This document shows positions 22,838 through 34,120 of a stretch of DNA of 64,000 nucleotides, one piece after another. The position numbers and the translations under genes were made by a program. The notes under the pieces are model-generated. The model did not search any database. It had not been told where the DNA came from and was given only the letters and a program-made list of their open reading frames with translations. This stretch comes from Catenaria anguillulae PL171 (Eukaryota; Blastocladiomycota; Blastocladiomycetes; Blastocladiales; Catenariaceae). The stretch is taken from NCBI GenBank assembly GCA_002102555.1, contig MCFL01000008.1, forward strand, positions 124,001 to 188,000, written 5' to 3'. Each line of letters starts with the position of its first letter. The first letter of the stretch is position 1.

Positions 22838-25800
22838 CTAATCCTTGCGAGCCTTGAGGGCCGACTCAATCGCCACAACCCATTTCCTCGTCTCTTCAGC
22901 CGTGGAGACCATGAGTTGACTCAAAAATCTTCCATCTAAGGTAAGTGTGAACTCGTTTGGTTTGGTTTGACTTACACTCTTGACAAGGCTGAGCGGAATG
23001 CATGTTCCGCGAGAAATGGATGACTGTTGTTCATAGGGACGTCATTAAATAGCTCCCTCGGAAAATGCTCAAGTGAGAAAAAAAAAAGAATATACAACGA
23101 ACCTGATTCGACAAGTGTTGGAAGACTAGTAACCCCTCCTTGTGCAGCACATATCCCCGCTTCAATGTCCACGGCGTCAGGGACAGCAGCCATACACGAT
23201 CCGAGCGGCGCATGGTCACGATTCCCTCGCACCCGAAATCAAACTCCTTGAGTGTCGACTTGACGAGCTTTTTCAAGTCGAGCGCCGGCGCCTGCTGACC
23301 AGCCGCAGGACTTGGCGCACCGGCGCCAACCGTGCCAACAGTCATGACTGCTGATGCTTGCACGTTCGGGCCAGCGTTCGGTGCTCCTTTCCCGCCTGCA
23401 CCTGCACCAGCGGGTGCTGCTGTTGCTGCAAATGTCGCGAGCCCGTTTCCGGCAGCGGTCATGGTCGACCCCATCATAGACGCCTGGCTTTCCGAGTCCT
23501 TTTCAGCGGCAGCCGACGGATTGCGGCGGTATTCGAACGCGAGCCATGCTCTTGGCGCGAGATATGCGCCGATAAATAGTCCGATTGGGAAAACAACCGT
23601 GAGCGAACGCAGAATGTACACGGTGGTTTGGTCAACAAGGTCCAGGTCGACAAATGGAATCAGAATGATGGGCACAAATGTCGCGTTAGCAATGCACACT
23701 GTGAGAGCGCGTGCTTCGGGCGGGGCGGTGGCGAGCCTCGATGCCTTGATCCCCACCCAGAATGTGGCCAGCATTTGGATACCCAGCCAACAATACCAGA
23801 CAATGTTGATGATCGAATTGACGGCCGGATCAACCGAGACACAGCCAATGTAGCGAGACTTGAGCAGCTTGACCTCGTTGGCGCCAATCGAGTTGGACGC
23901 AGAGAATCCAATCAAGATGGCCGAGGTAGCGAGCAGACTTGGGGCAAGGGCAAGTGCTGCAGTTTGGGCCGGAAGGCTCCGTTGGGTAATGAAAGGGTTC
24001 ACTATCAAGAGAAGCAACACGGAAACGCTGAGCCGTCAGGCTTGAAAGAAGATCAATCAGTCGGGCGTGGTCCTACACGTACATGACGTCGACCACAGCC
24101 GAAAGAGGCGAGCGCCCGCCGAAACGACGGCAAGCGAGTAGCCAATCCCATGGATCCAAAAGCGAGCGTTGCATGTTGCCGAGTCGGGGGCACCAGCAGT
24201 CAAAAAGACGAAAATCAACTGCATCACCAGACCGATTGTCACTGGGACAAGGAATGGAAGGCCGATATTTTGCACAGCCGGCGTCTTGTTCAAAAAGACA
24301 AACCAGCCAAGGGCGGCCACCAATGCGATAATCTCAATGCCGGCGACAGCACTGAATGCGGCGACAGCCCCGTTGCCCGTGGCAATGTTGGTCGGTGGGC
24401 CCAAAATGTCAATGCCGAGGATTTTGGCAATGTCGCGGTTCATGGCATCCAGAATGGACTCGACAGTGCCACCGATTCCACGGACAATGTCAAACCAACG
24501 GGTAAAGATGACTTTGGACACCTCGGGATACTTGACTCCAGAGGCGGACGACGGCCGGCGAGCAATCTATCCCAACCATTCAATCAGCATTCAATAATCG
24601 TGTCACAGCAACAAAAAGAAATGCCCAACTCACCTTGAGCTCTTGGACAACCTCGCAAATCGGCAATACACTGCACACCTGTGAATCTGCAACAGTCGCA
24701 AATGGTCAGCGTTGCGCCCATCAAATGGAGCAGACTGGGAGCCAGTTGAATACAAAATCGAACCAGAGTACAAGGCAGGAATCGTCGGCGGTGCTCCTTC
24801 AAAGACGGCACGCGACTTTTGCCATTCAATGCTTGCGAACAGCTCCAACACCCGCTTGGTTGCATCTGGGTTTCTCGTGTACTTGTTGGCGCCCCACAGC
24901 CACCCGCCCAATGCCGCACCTCCCGCCGGCAATTTCGTCAGCCGCCATGGCCAAGTCACACCCGAATCGCGCGTGTATACGGACATGTACGGCCAGTTGC
25001 GATGAAACAGCGTATTGCCACGAATCCATTCGCGCCCTGACGACGATTCCGTCAATCCAATCGACATCCAACCGTTGGCAAACCACTTGCGCATCCGCTT
25101 GCCAATGGACACGACCCGTTGACCGACCGTGGATTGTTGATTGAAACTCGAAAGCGTGCGATCAGGTTCCAGCAGGACGCCAGCGTCCTCGGCGTACGCC
25201 CATTCCAAGACGTTGCAGGTCAAACCTTCATATGCCGAAACTTGATTGGAGATTCCAATGAATGATGGGTTGGTCTTCTTTTCTTCGGGCACAATCTTGG
25301 CCATCATCTCTTCCATTTCTTGATACTGCGTGCATACACCGACGTCACGTCAAATAGTGAGGTAAACGACGTGGGTCAAGTCCAACTGTCAAGACTGAGC
25401 GTACAGTTGTGGGAGGCGCCGAATATCCATAGCGATTCAAAAGGTCCATGCGAGAGTAGAGCACGCCATAGTCGGCATTTTGTGGAACAGCCTTCCTGTG
25501 AAAGGTCCCGGCCACGAATGATGAGCCCTCGGTCGCAACCCGACATGATCCAGCTCCAAGTAAACTGCTAACGTACAGTTGCCCACCATACATGCCTGCG
25601 GCGACATTTTGCGGATTGTGCTGAGCAAGGACGGCTGCCAGACCAGCATCGCCATCCAATGGCAGCAAATATTCACCATAATCACCTACATGTAATGGTA
25701 GAGGCATAAGTAACTCCAATCCAGGCCTGCCTCGAAAAGACCAAATGGAAAGTCGCACCGATCCAGACTACATCAAGCGCAAGAATGTCGACGAATGCGT

Positions 25801-26277
25801 CCTTGCTGTAAAACATGGTATTCACCGCAGTAGCAGTGTCTGGGAAGTGGGGATTGCATGCGATCAGTTTCGTGCTCATTGTTGGCAGCAAGTGCAATAT
25901 CAAGGTAGCAGGCGTACAATCCGTGATCGCTGTAGCCTGGTGGACATGATGGAATTGGCGAGGGTTAGTCCTTCATAATCCATCCATTCAGAAAGAATGT
26001 GAACACGCCATACGTACCATTGTCACAAACTCGACTTGGATGCCTGTCCGTGCAGCAAAAGCTGTCGTGAGATTCCGCTGTGTGGCCCAATTGTCTTGAT
26101 TGAACGCTACGGAAAAGGAGTGACACATGTCGTAGCAGGTCAGGATCAAGCTGCTGTTGGGTCGGTCAAGTGAGGGTTCGACGTAAGGTTATCCGTACCA
26201 GCGGGAACCAAAACGCGAACAGTTGTCAAGGCATGAGCAACTTGCCAGACGACTGACAACAGATAAATAAGCAGCAT
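22838..26277 (-). CDS. Receptor-like protein: solute-binding domain + class C-like 7TM + PH domain (copy 1, intact)
   Basis: Eleven exons: 26277-26199, 26106-26018, 25936-25918, 25839-25759, 25685-25577, 25495-25405, 25325-24764, 24686-24634, 24566-24083, 24001-23103, 23023-22838. All phases agree, giving 883 residues with no frame break. A signal peptide (MLLIYLLSVVWQVAHA) is followed by a bacterial-type extracellular solute-binding domain (about 20-400) with VRVLVPAAFNQDNWATQ, ALDVVWIGDYGEYLLPLD, LYSRMDLLNRYGY and SAYEGLTCNVLEW. Next come seven helices (about 455-690) with a class C-like third helix (TCNARFWIHGIGYSLAVVSAG). The tail has an Ala/Gly-rich linker and a PH-like domain ending in TAEETRKWVVAIESAL. 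Sugar or amino-acid sensing through a G protein or phosphoinositides is inference. Junctions were confirmed by the paralogue at 38479, including the 19-nt third exon. Confidence 0.82.
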
Positions 26278-26964
26278 CCATGAGATTACTACGCGAGAGG
26301 AAATAGGAAAGTGTGCGATGCATTAGCGGTCAGAACATTCGTGTGGTGCTGTATCAAGTCGGAAGTACAGGGTGAACGGCTGGGCACAATCGCTGTTGTG
26401 CCACTTGGCCTGTGGGAACGACGACAGGCCGATAGAGATTCGAGCATGGTGTGACCACGATTCAGCGAGATTCGACTGCAAGATATTCGGAGAGTTGGAT
26501 CAGCGTATTGCACAGTGTTGGTGGAACAACTGTAAAGCATATACTTATGTTACAGACGAGATCTCGTTTTGTTTCGATGGCAACTATGTGGGAAGTGGTG
26601 GTCACCTACTTACCTTTCTGGGTGTAAATGTGCACGCAGTGCTTGCGATCACCGCGCAATTCAGAAACCAGTGTCGAAATCGGGTACCTATCGTCTTCCT
26701 GGCCCCTGTTGGTTATCGATGGAACGCTTTTTCACGTCGCGCTTCCCTTGAGTGGCGGCCGTGGATCACGAACGGAACATTGCAAAGCAAGATAAAATCT
26801 GTGAATTGCCCCCTTATTGGACTTTGAGTGACTTTGACAAAGGGAAGTGGGCAAACCTTTTATTCATGATCCAGATTTGTACTTGCGTCCCACGCAGACG
26901 ACACTCTTCACGTCATATGCTTTTGTTTCTCATGTAGTTCCCTCAAGGTTCTCAAACCATCAGT
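26278..26964. other. Intergenic region upstream of receptor copy 1
   Basis: About 690 bases between the receptor start and the 3' end of prolyl oligopeptidase. A 151-codon plus-strand frame (26372-26827) shows no recognisable protein features and is not called. No clear promoter motif is seen. Confidence 0.4.
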
Positions 26965-29609
26965 TCAATCACGCCACTCGGCGCCCGTGTTCATGGCAAT
27001 GAAGGCAAATTTCCATGCCTCGGACTCGATGCGCTTCTTTGTGGGCTTGCCGGCGCCGTGGCCTGCCTTGCGCTCAATCAAGATCAAGAGCGGGTTCGGG
27101 TTCTTGGGGTTCTTGTACTGGAGCTCGGCAGCGTACTTGTACGAGTGGAGGGGAACCTAGCAAAAGGCGTCGCGTGAGTAGGGTGAGCGAGCGAGCATGT
27201 AACTGCATCCGTGTGGCCAAGGGAAAAATGACACGTACGACACGGTCGTCATGATCCGAAGTCATGAGCAGCGTGGCCGGGTACGTTTGCGTCTTGATGG
27301 TGTGCAAGGGCGAGTAGGTGGTGAGGTACTCAAAGTCCTCCTTCTTGTCCGGGTTGCCATAGTCGGCTGTCCAAGCGTGACCTGTTGAACACCCACCCAA
27401 CCATCATGCTGTGTGTAAGAAACCATCCTTGCTAACGAGAAAACCCAACAATCGGCACGGGTCACATACCAATGGTGAACTTGTGGAAGCGGTACATGTC
27501 GAGCACACCGACCTGGGCAACCGCTGCGGCAAAGAGCTCGGGCGCTTGGTTGATGCAAGCACCAACGAGCAAGCCACCGTTGGAGCCGCCGTTGATGGCG
27601 AGCTTGGAGTGCGACGTGTAACCGCGAGCAACCAAGTGCTTGGCGGCCCACTAGAGAATACAACCAAGTGGCTCAAAGGACGGGTGAGAACCCGGCGGCT
27701 GCAAAAACTCAGAGGGGAATGATCAAAAAGGAAACGGACCTGGAAATCGTCAAAGACATTTTGCTTCTTGTTCAACATGCCGTCGTGATGCCAGTCCTCA
27801 CCGTACTCGCCACCACCGCGCAAGTTGGCAATGGCAATGACAGCGTCGTAGTGCTTCATGTAGGTCGAGTTGGAGGGACTGAAGAAGGGGCCGAGGGGAA
27901 TGGAAAAGCCACCCTGTTCATTGGACGTTATCAGGGTCAGATTCCAGACAGGTGTGCCAAGACGAGAATAGAGAAAGAAAAAAGACAACGTACGTAGCCA
28001 TAGAGGAAAGCGGGGCGAGATCCATCGAGCTTGATACCCTTGCGATGCACAATAAACATGGGAATCTTTGTGCCAAACTTGGATGTGTAAAACTCCTGCT
28101 TGGCCTCGTACTCGTCGGAATCAAAGCCCTTGACGGACGTCTCCTTGAACTTGGACAACTTGCGGTCCTTGACGTCGTAGCGCATGATGGTGCCCGGGCT
28201 CAAGAAGCCCGTGAATGAGAAGAACATCTCGGCGTGCTTCTTCTTGCCCGACAATCCAGCAATACTGGCGACCGTGGGCAAGTTGATCACTTCCAACTGC
28301 TGGCCCGTTGCCAACGAGTACAAATAGAGCACGTCCTTGACGTCACGCGAGTACACGAGCATGGCCTTGTCGCCGTCTACAACAACAGAGTACTTGAGCG
28401 CCGAGCCTTCCTTGTCCTCGGCAATCACCTCGACAAAGCCCGCGCCCGCGTTTTCAAGGTCGTACTTGACGATACGCTGGCGGGGAGCGTCCAGGTTGGT
28501 TTGGAAGTAAAACACTTGGCCCTCGTTGGTCAGGTAGTCAAAGCCAGCAAGGTCAATGTCGTCGGCAATCTTGATCCAGTCGAGGTTGCCCTCGGCGTAG
28601 TTGCCGTCGGCCGGGTGGCGCGCAATCCAGAGCTTGTTCTTGGGCGCGGTCGAGGCCGAAATAGAGAGAATGAGGAACTTGCCGCAGTCCGATTCGGTCA
28701 CACGGCCTGACCAAGTGGGCCGTTCCTTGTCTTGGTAGACGCTATGGTGCAAGGCCGAGAGCGAGAATCGATGAGCGCTGATGATCCAATCACGTCTACG
28801 ATGCACATACGCTTGCAAGAGGGAACGTACAGGACATCCTCGGACTGGGAAGTGCCGAGCTTGTGGTAGTAGGCCTGGGCAAACAAGTTGGCATCGGTTT
28901 CCGTGCCAAGATCGTCCTTTTCGACCTTGGGGTAACTGTTGAAATCAAAATCGGCGTACGATGGTCAGACTCCGGGCAAAATCGGTCCGCACAGTGAGCG
29001 AGATTGTGCATATGTATACCGGGTGTAAAAGAAGCCTTTTTCATCCTTTGTCCACTCGACCGATGTAAACTTGGCATACTCAATCACGTCGCCCTTGCGC
29101 TCCTCGCCCGACTCGACGTCCATAACGTGGATGGTGACCCAATCGGACCCGCTCTTGCTCAACGCATACCCAAACAGCTTGCCCGACTCGGAGAACGAGT
29201 ACGTGGACAGGGCAATGGTGCCGTCGTCGCTCAACTTGTTGGGATCAAAGAACACCTTGGCCTCGGCATCGAGCGAATCCTGCTGGTACAGGGCCGACTG
29301 GTTCTGCAGGCCCGTATTGTACCAGTAGTAGTACTTTGAGCCCTCCTTGAAGGGCACAGAGTACCGCTCATAGTTGAACATTTCCGTCAACTTGGTCTCA
29401 AACTTTTCCTTGTCCGGGTACTGGGCCAAGTAGGCTTCGGTGAGGTCGGCTTGTGCATTGACAAAGGCCGTGGTCTCGTCCGAGTCGGGCTCCTCGAGCC
29501 AGCGGTACGGATCGGCGATTTTGTGGCCGTGGAGGTCTTCGACGACCGAGGCGTCGCGGCGGACGGCGGGGTACGAGGACCAGGTGTATTTGGTGGGCTT
29601 GGTGGCCAT
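26965..29609 (-). CDS. Prolyl oligopeptidase (prolyl endopeptidase, S9A)
   Basis: Seven exons: 29609-29020, 28935-28831, 28741-27994, 27913-27740, 27650-27470, 27381-27239, 27156-26965, giving 710 residues, the normal family length. This cytosolic serine peptidase cleaves short peptides after proline. The N-terminus ([14 protein letters not shown]) and a beta-propeller precede the alpha/beta-hydrolase domain with [13 protein letters not shown]. The catalytic triad is visible: Ser ~562 in GGSNGG, Asp ~645 in DHDDRV, His ~680 in KAGHGAG. The frame is open upstream to an ATG at 29762. That ATG is the end of a TATAAATG sequence, so it probably lies upstream of the transcript; I therefore start at 29609 ([10 protein letters not shown]). 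Donors are mostly GTACGT. The gene is intact. Confidence 0.94.
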
Positions 29610-29760
29610 GGTGCGTGCGGTGGCAGGGGTGGGCGGAGTTGATGTCGGTAAAGGACGGAGGGTGTGCGCGAGGTTGGACAGGCGGGCAGTGGCGGCGGCT
29701 GTTGCGGATCGTGGGGAGGACGAGAGCGACAGGTGGCGGAGATGGCGGGCGCCGGCTTGC

Positions 29761-29767
29761 ATTTATA
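29761..29767 (-). promoter_or_regulatory. TATA box of the prolyl oligopeptidase gene
   Basis: TATAAAT on the minus strand, overlapping the upstream ATG at 29762-29760 and 150 bases before the chosen start. If transcription starts some 30 bases downstream of it, the first ATG in the mRNA that gives a family-length protein is at 29609. Confidence 0.55.
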
Positions 29768-30329
29768 CTTGAGACGGCGGCGTGGAAGAAAGATGATTTC
29801 AGGGCGTGCGAGACATGTCTAGGAGAGATGACGCCTGCTTTGGGGATGGAGGATTGCCTATGACTGACGTGTCTCTCTCGCCGTCGGGATGCATCATGAT
29901 ATCCCGCAGGCAGACCCGAAGGTAGACCCGATTCCGCTCTTCTCACAAGCTGTGTGGCGGGAAATCCAAGTCTGTGGAGATGCGAGACGAGACGGGTGGT
30001 TGTGAGAAACATCATCAAAAAGATGGCGACAGGTGAAAACTTACCGCAAGTCCTGTATCGCAACGCATTGGCCCCCGTCAGTCGGGCGCACCGGTGTTTC
30101 CGCGGTAATCCATTCGTTCCCATCCCACCGCGACCACAGTCATTCATCCAACCAACTGCACCAACACGGGACTCGACGTTCAACCCAAGTAACCAGTCGG
30201 CGCTCAACCAAAGACTCTCTCCGCACTTGCAAAGATTCAACGTTGCGTCAAGCCAGCTTGAGCACGATGCGAAAGGTGATCATCGTCTGCATCCGTATGA
30301 AGCATGGAAGAGACATCTGAAACGTTGCG
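29768..30329. other. Intergenic region between prolyl oligopeptidase and a PIF1-like remnant
   Basis: About 560 bases. It contains several overlapping short frames with no family features. I see no gene or repeat. Confidence 0.4.
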
Positions 30330-31736
30330 TCATGTATTCCGCTTGAAGTGATTGCAGCAACCGGAACAAAGTGACTCTAACCATAATTCCATGTCCTTTC
30401 CTTTCGCCTCGATCGCATCTGACGCGCTTCTCAACTCATTTGGTGGTTGGAACTTCGAGAAGAAGTCCTTGTCCAAATCCTCAGGAAAGTCAAAGTCCAA
30501 CCATAGGCCGGCGGAACTTGTGACTCGCGAGAGCATGACGTAGAGGCTTGCCCAACTTGACTTGCTCGCGACAGGGTTATGCACACATAGTGAGTCGAGC
30601 GTCAGGCCTTGAACGCCGTACACTGTTAGGGCATTACCAGGCACCAAGGGGTACTGTCGAATCGACACCTCAACCGGCAACTCCCTCAGCTTGTTCGTCA
30701 GGAATTCCGTGCTCTTCAGTGGCAACGCAATGACATTTGGTGGCCAATCTGCTGGCAGGCTTGGGTCCAATTTGGGGCCGTCGGCAGAGAAAGCATCAAC
30801 CTGAACGAAAACGTGCGCCGGAGGTGATGATGGTGTGACAATGTTTGGGGAATCACTCTCTGCTTGGGCAAACTTCGTGTCTGCAGGGAAGCTGATATGG
30901 AACACTGTGACTAGTTCCCCATTAGCTAGCTTGAGATCTATGCACGAGTTGTCCGTGGTTCGCGCCCTCATGCCGACAAAGATGGGCAACAGTGCCAGGA
31001 GGTTTCCCGTCTCGCGGTCATTCTGCGAACGGAGCTGCCTCTTCTCGGACGCGGTGAGGCCTGCAACCGACTCGTTCACGCCAAGACCTGCTGGTAGGAG
31101 GAATACCCGGAACGGATCGGGGTTAACATGGCCGTCCTCGTCAGGGGTAGAGTCGGCAATCAGTCTTTCGCGCGCGATTTTCGGAACGACCGCCCAATTT
31201 ATCTCGTGGCGGTCAACGTTCGAGTTTGTCACGATCGTGGGGGACTTCATAGAAAATCTTGAGACAAATGACGGATCTGTCTGGTCTATTTCGCCGGATG
31301 TTCTTGAAGTCAAGATCTGCTTAGAAGGGGCCGGATACTGTCCTCGCCTGGCAAGCATCATGTCAATCTTCCATGGCAAGTCAAAGTCAAACCTCTTGCT
31401 GTCGTTGAGGCACAAAACGCCAATCAAAGACCGAAACAGTTCCAGGCCTCGTGCAGAGCTGTCTGCTCTTTTCTTCTTGGATTTTGTGACCAAGCCTGCA
31501 GCACACAAAGCCATGTACAAGCTGATTCCTTTGACTGGAGGCAGTTGATAAAAGTCGCCTGTGAGCAAGACCAGGCATCCGCCGAAGACGAAGTGTGGTT
31601 GCTGGCGGTACAGGCGCAGAGACTTATCAACGGCGTCCAGAAGGCTTGGTGCTGTGTATACGCAAAAGATTGCTGGTGCTGGGCGTCTCCTCCTCGACAA
31701 CAAAAACAACCTGATCGTTCTTATGAATGCGTTCAA
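30330..31736 (-). CDS. PIF1-like DNA helicase, 5'-truncated
   Basis: A single long open frame of 468 codons. It has the middle and C-terminal motifs of PIF1 helicases: FGGCLVLLTGDFYQLPPVKG, NALTVYGVQGLTLDSL and the end SLYVMLSRVTSSAGLWL. The region before LLDAVDKSLRLYRQQPHF should contain the Walker A (GxxGTGKS) and DEAD-like motif, but neither is found in any frame up to 32150, and the first ~25 residues are not family-like. PIF1 helicases maintain telomeres and mitochondrial DNA; similar sequences also occur inside Helitron transposons. With the ATPase P-loop missing, this copy should not be an active helicase. I favour a transposon- or duplication-derived fragment, and ATG 31736 may not be a true start. 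Confidence 0.65.
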   Translation of the reverse strand: MNAFIRTIRLFLLSRRRRPAPAIFCVYTAPSLLDAVDKSLRLYRQQPHFVFGGCLVLLTGDFYQLPPVKGISLYMALCAAGLVTKSKKKRADSSARGLELFRSLIGVLCLNDSKRFDFDLPWKIDMMLARRGQYPAPSKQILTSRTSGEIDQTDPSFVSRFSMKSPTIVTNSNVDRHEINWAVVPKIARERLIADSTPDEDGHVNPDPFRVFLLPAGLGVNESVAGLTASEKRQLRSQNDRETGNLLALLPIFVGMRARTTDNSCIDLKLANGELVTVFHISFPADTKFAQAESDSPNIVTPSSPPAHVFVQVDAFSADGPKLDPSLPADWPPNVIALPLKSTEFLTNKLRELPVEVSIRQYPLVPGNALTVYGVQGLTLDSLCVHNPVASKSSWASLYVMLSRVTSSAGLWLDFDFPEDLDKDFFSKFQPPNELRSASDAIEAKGKDMELWLESLCSGCCNHFKRNT

Positions 31737-32738
31737 GTCCCAACCACTCCCAATTTCCGAGGATCATGTGGCCGATCTGCCCACCAGTAGCTCCGGGGCT
31801 TCCCCTCAAGCCCGTACGCATTTCCATTGCCCCTGATCTCCGTTTCCAACAGCGAGACTTACAATCCTTCCTTCCGTTTGACTTCAGGCGTGGTGAACCG
31901 TAGGACCGCGTGAATACGTCTACGTCTTGTCTGATGCGCCGCCTTTACTCTTTCTTGTGAACCTTTGAAGCAATGTCAATGTGTTTGATGTGACCGCTTT
32001 TCTCTTCGATTGTTTACGTTTTCCTTGACCAAATACATTTACACCTGCCTGCTGCCAAGTTGCCGCAGCCTTGACCAAACGAATTTCCACCTGCCTGCTG
32101 CCAAATTATACCTGCCTGCTGCCTAGGTTGCCGCATGTTCGGCTTTGACTTTTGAGGTGGGCCTTGATCACGTGGGTCCAGAAAAGAGGCTTGACGGACG
32201 CGAGGTCCTGGGGGAAAATCCTGACAGATACTTCAGGTGACCTGATGATCACCTTTCGCACTCCCGCTCTGCTCAAGTCCATCGGGCACCGGCCTCAGGC
32301 ACCCCGTCTCTTTCTGATTCGAATGTGTTTTGCCATTGGTCTGCTTTGTCAAGTCAAGCTCCTGCCACCTTTTGAACCCCTCCACTTCCACTTTGTACAC
32401 ATCTACTTCTGCAGCACCCGCCCACATGTAGCGGTACTTGCATTTGAATTTGTTGTCAGATGTATTTACTGTTCGGAACTGCATCTCGCAAAGGCCAACG
32501 CTCGTTTTGCGCCGGCAACGTGAAGCCAGGGCATGCCATGGAGAGGCCGTCACGTACGGAAATGCGTTCGCAGTTCCGTGTCTCGTCCCAGGGTGATAAC
32601 GCATGTAGAATGTGTATGTGGAGGAGGATAGGGAAAAGAATGGGGGGTAAGGACAAACGACAAACAAAAAAAAAAAAGAACGGAAAGCCAACGGCAAAAG
32701 GCAAGAGTCTCAAACAACAATAACGACAATGACAATGC
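31737..32738. other. Gene-poor region with a short direct repeat
   Basis: About 1 kb between the PIF1-like fragment and Sec62. Apart from the direct repeat at 32023-32136, I see no coding feature. An A-run at 32668-32679 lies near the end of Sec62. Confidence 0.45.
32023..32136. repeat. Imperfect direct repeats containing ACCTGCCTGCTGCC
   Basis: ACCTGCCTGCTGCC occurs three times (starting about 32043, 32088 and 32109). The first two are preceded by TTGACCAAA...TTT/TTC, and the first and third are followed by AGTTGCCGC/GGTTGCCGC. The unit is about 50 bases and decays along the array. It lies beside the truncated PIF1 gene, so it may be part of a mobile element, but no ends are visible. Confidence 0.6.
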
Positions 32739-33570
32739 TTAGTCCGACTTGACCTTTGCCTTGCCCGCCGCCGGCGCCTCCCACTCCCACACAGGCACAA
32801 AACTCTCCAAAATGCCGACATCGGCAAACAAGTTTGGGAACAACCATCCGGGTTTGCCAACCACCATCAACCCAAGGTACACAATCCAACGAATGATGGC
32901 CAAAACAAAGAGCGCGCCAATCAACCCGAGCAATGCATAGAAATGTACACGACGCCTTGCCTGAGCGACTCTGGCCACAGGGGAAACATGACGCCGGCAA
33001 GCACCACGAGCACGAGCCCACCGATGCCAACAAGTGTGTTGCACTGGTGGGCACATGGGCAAGCACAAGGTACTCTGCGGGATCAAACTGCTGCAAGGCC
33101 GTCAACTCCAAGTGCTTGCTCTTTGGCTGAGGCTTGTCGACCAGCACCAGCATGCCGAGCAGCACCATGGTGTCGAGCGTGTACTGGATCTTTTCGTCCA
33201 CGGTGGGCTCGTGCCCGCAATGCGCGTCCGAGTCCTTGTGGTGGTGGTGAATGTTGTGCGGGTGGCCATCTTCGTCGTCCGATACATGGTCCTCTTGGGG
33301 CGGTGGGGGCGTCAGAAGTAGTGCGTGGGCCGTGGGCTGTTGCAGGGCAGTCACGGCGTGCTTGCCGCGAAAGTAGGACACACGGGATCCGTTGAAGATG
33401 CCCTGGCGCAGCTTGACTTGGGACCGCTTGGTGTTGGCCAGGTAGGTGGCGACTTGGTCGAGCTTTTTGCGGTCGGCAGCTGTCAGGTGGGCAACAGCGT
33501 CGGCGTCGGAGAGGGCGAGAGGGTCGCGGGCGGGGCGCGGCGAGGGTCCAGAGCAGCAATCGGCGCCCAT
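32739..33570 (-). CDS. SEC62: Sec62, ER protein-translocation subunit (two frame breaks)
   Basis: Sec62 is the membrane partner of Sec63 at the Sec61 channel for post-translational import into the ER. The N-terminal cytosolic domain is recognisable from KLDQVATYLANTKRSQVKLR and FNGSRVSYFRGKHAV. Then follow a His/Asp-rich insert, FDPAEYLVLAHVP, the first membrane segment (GLVLVVLAGVMFPLWPESLR), the second (YALLGLIGALFVLAIIRWIV) and the C-terminal WLFPNLFADVGILESFVPVW. Two frame corrections are needed, each equal to one missing base, near 33020-33035 and 32935-32955. With them the order of family features is perfect, about 277 residues. Since Sec62 is normally essential, base-calling or assembly error is more likely than gene death. 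The gene ends KAKVKSD. Confidence 0.88.
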
Positions 33571-34120
33571 CTTTATTCTTAGTTGTTACTGGAATGGATT
33601 TGGTTGGTCGTGGTGGGGACGGGCTGGAGCCGAGGTCAATACATGGACTGATGGGGAAATGGAATGGATGGACGATGGGAGGATGGGAGGATGGAGGATG
33701 GATGGATCAAGCGCTGAAGGCTCTGTCAGCTCGCGGCCTCAATGGCGCCACGTCGCTCGCTTGCCCACCGTCGCCAGCCGTGCGATCCAAACGCAAAAGA
33801 ACAAACGCAAAAGGCGCCACGTGAACAATGTGGACGCAAGGGCCGCCGATCGGACGTGTGTGCAGTTGTGGCTTGTGCCGTGAGACACGACACGACTCGA
33901 TGAAAAACCTGACGCGCTCATTGTGGCCGAAGCCGATGGCCCACTCAAGAATCTCGTTCTCCTCATTTCCTTGGGACATTGCGTCTCTCTTGCGACATTA
34001 GTGCTGTCACCATACCCACCGTTTGCACCCATAAGTATCCTCTCCAGCACCTCGTGCATTGTCTTTTCCACACACACACACTCACACGCAACTCGTCATC
34101 CCACCATTGGACCCAGAATC
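33571..34120. other. Divergent intergenic region with a GGAT-rich microsatellite
   Basis: About 550 bases between Sec62 (minus) and the plus-strand gene at 34121. It contains a GGATGGGA/GGATGGAT-type tandem stretch at about 33660-33707 and a CACACACA run at 34071-34086. No gene is called; an open frame from 33923 joins the next gene but precedes its likely start. Confidence 0.45.

Noticed and set aside
26372-26827. 151-codon plus-strand frame
   Set aside because: No protein features, antisense to the receptor upstream region, and no conserved start context.
29609-29762. N-terminal extension of prolyl oligopeptidase as a mitochondrial presequence
   Set aside because: The ATG overlaps the TATA box, and the shorter start gives the standard 710-residue length.
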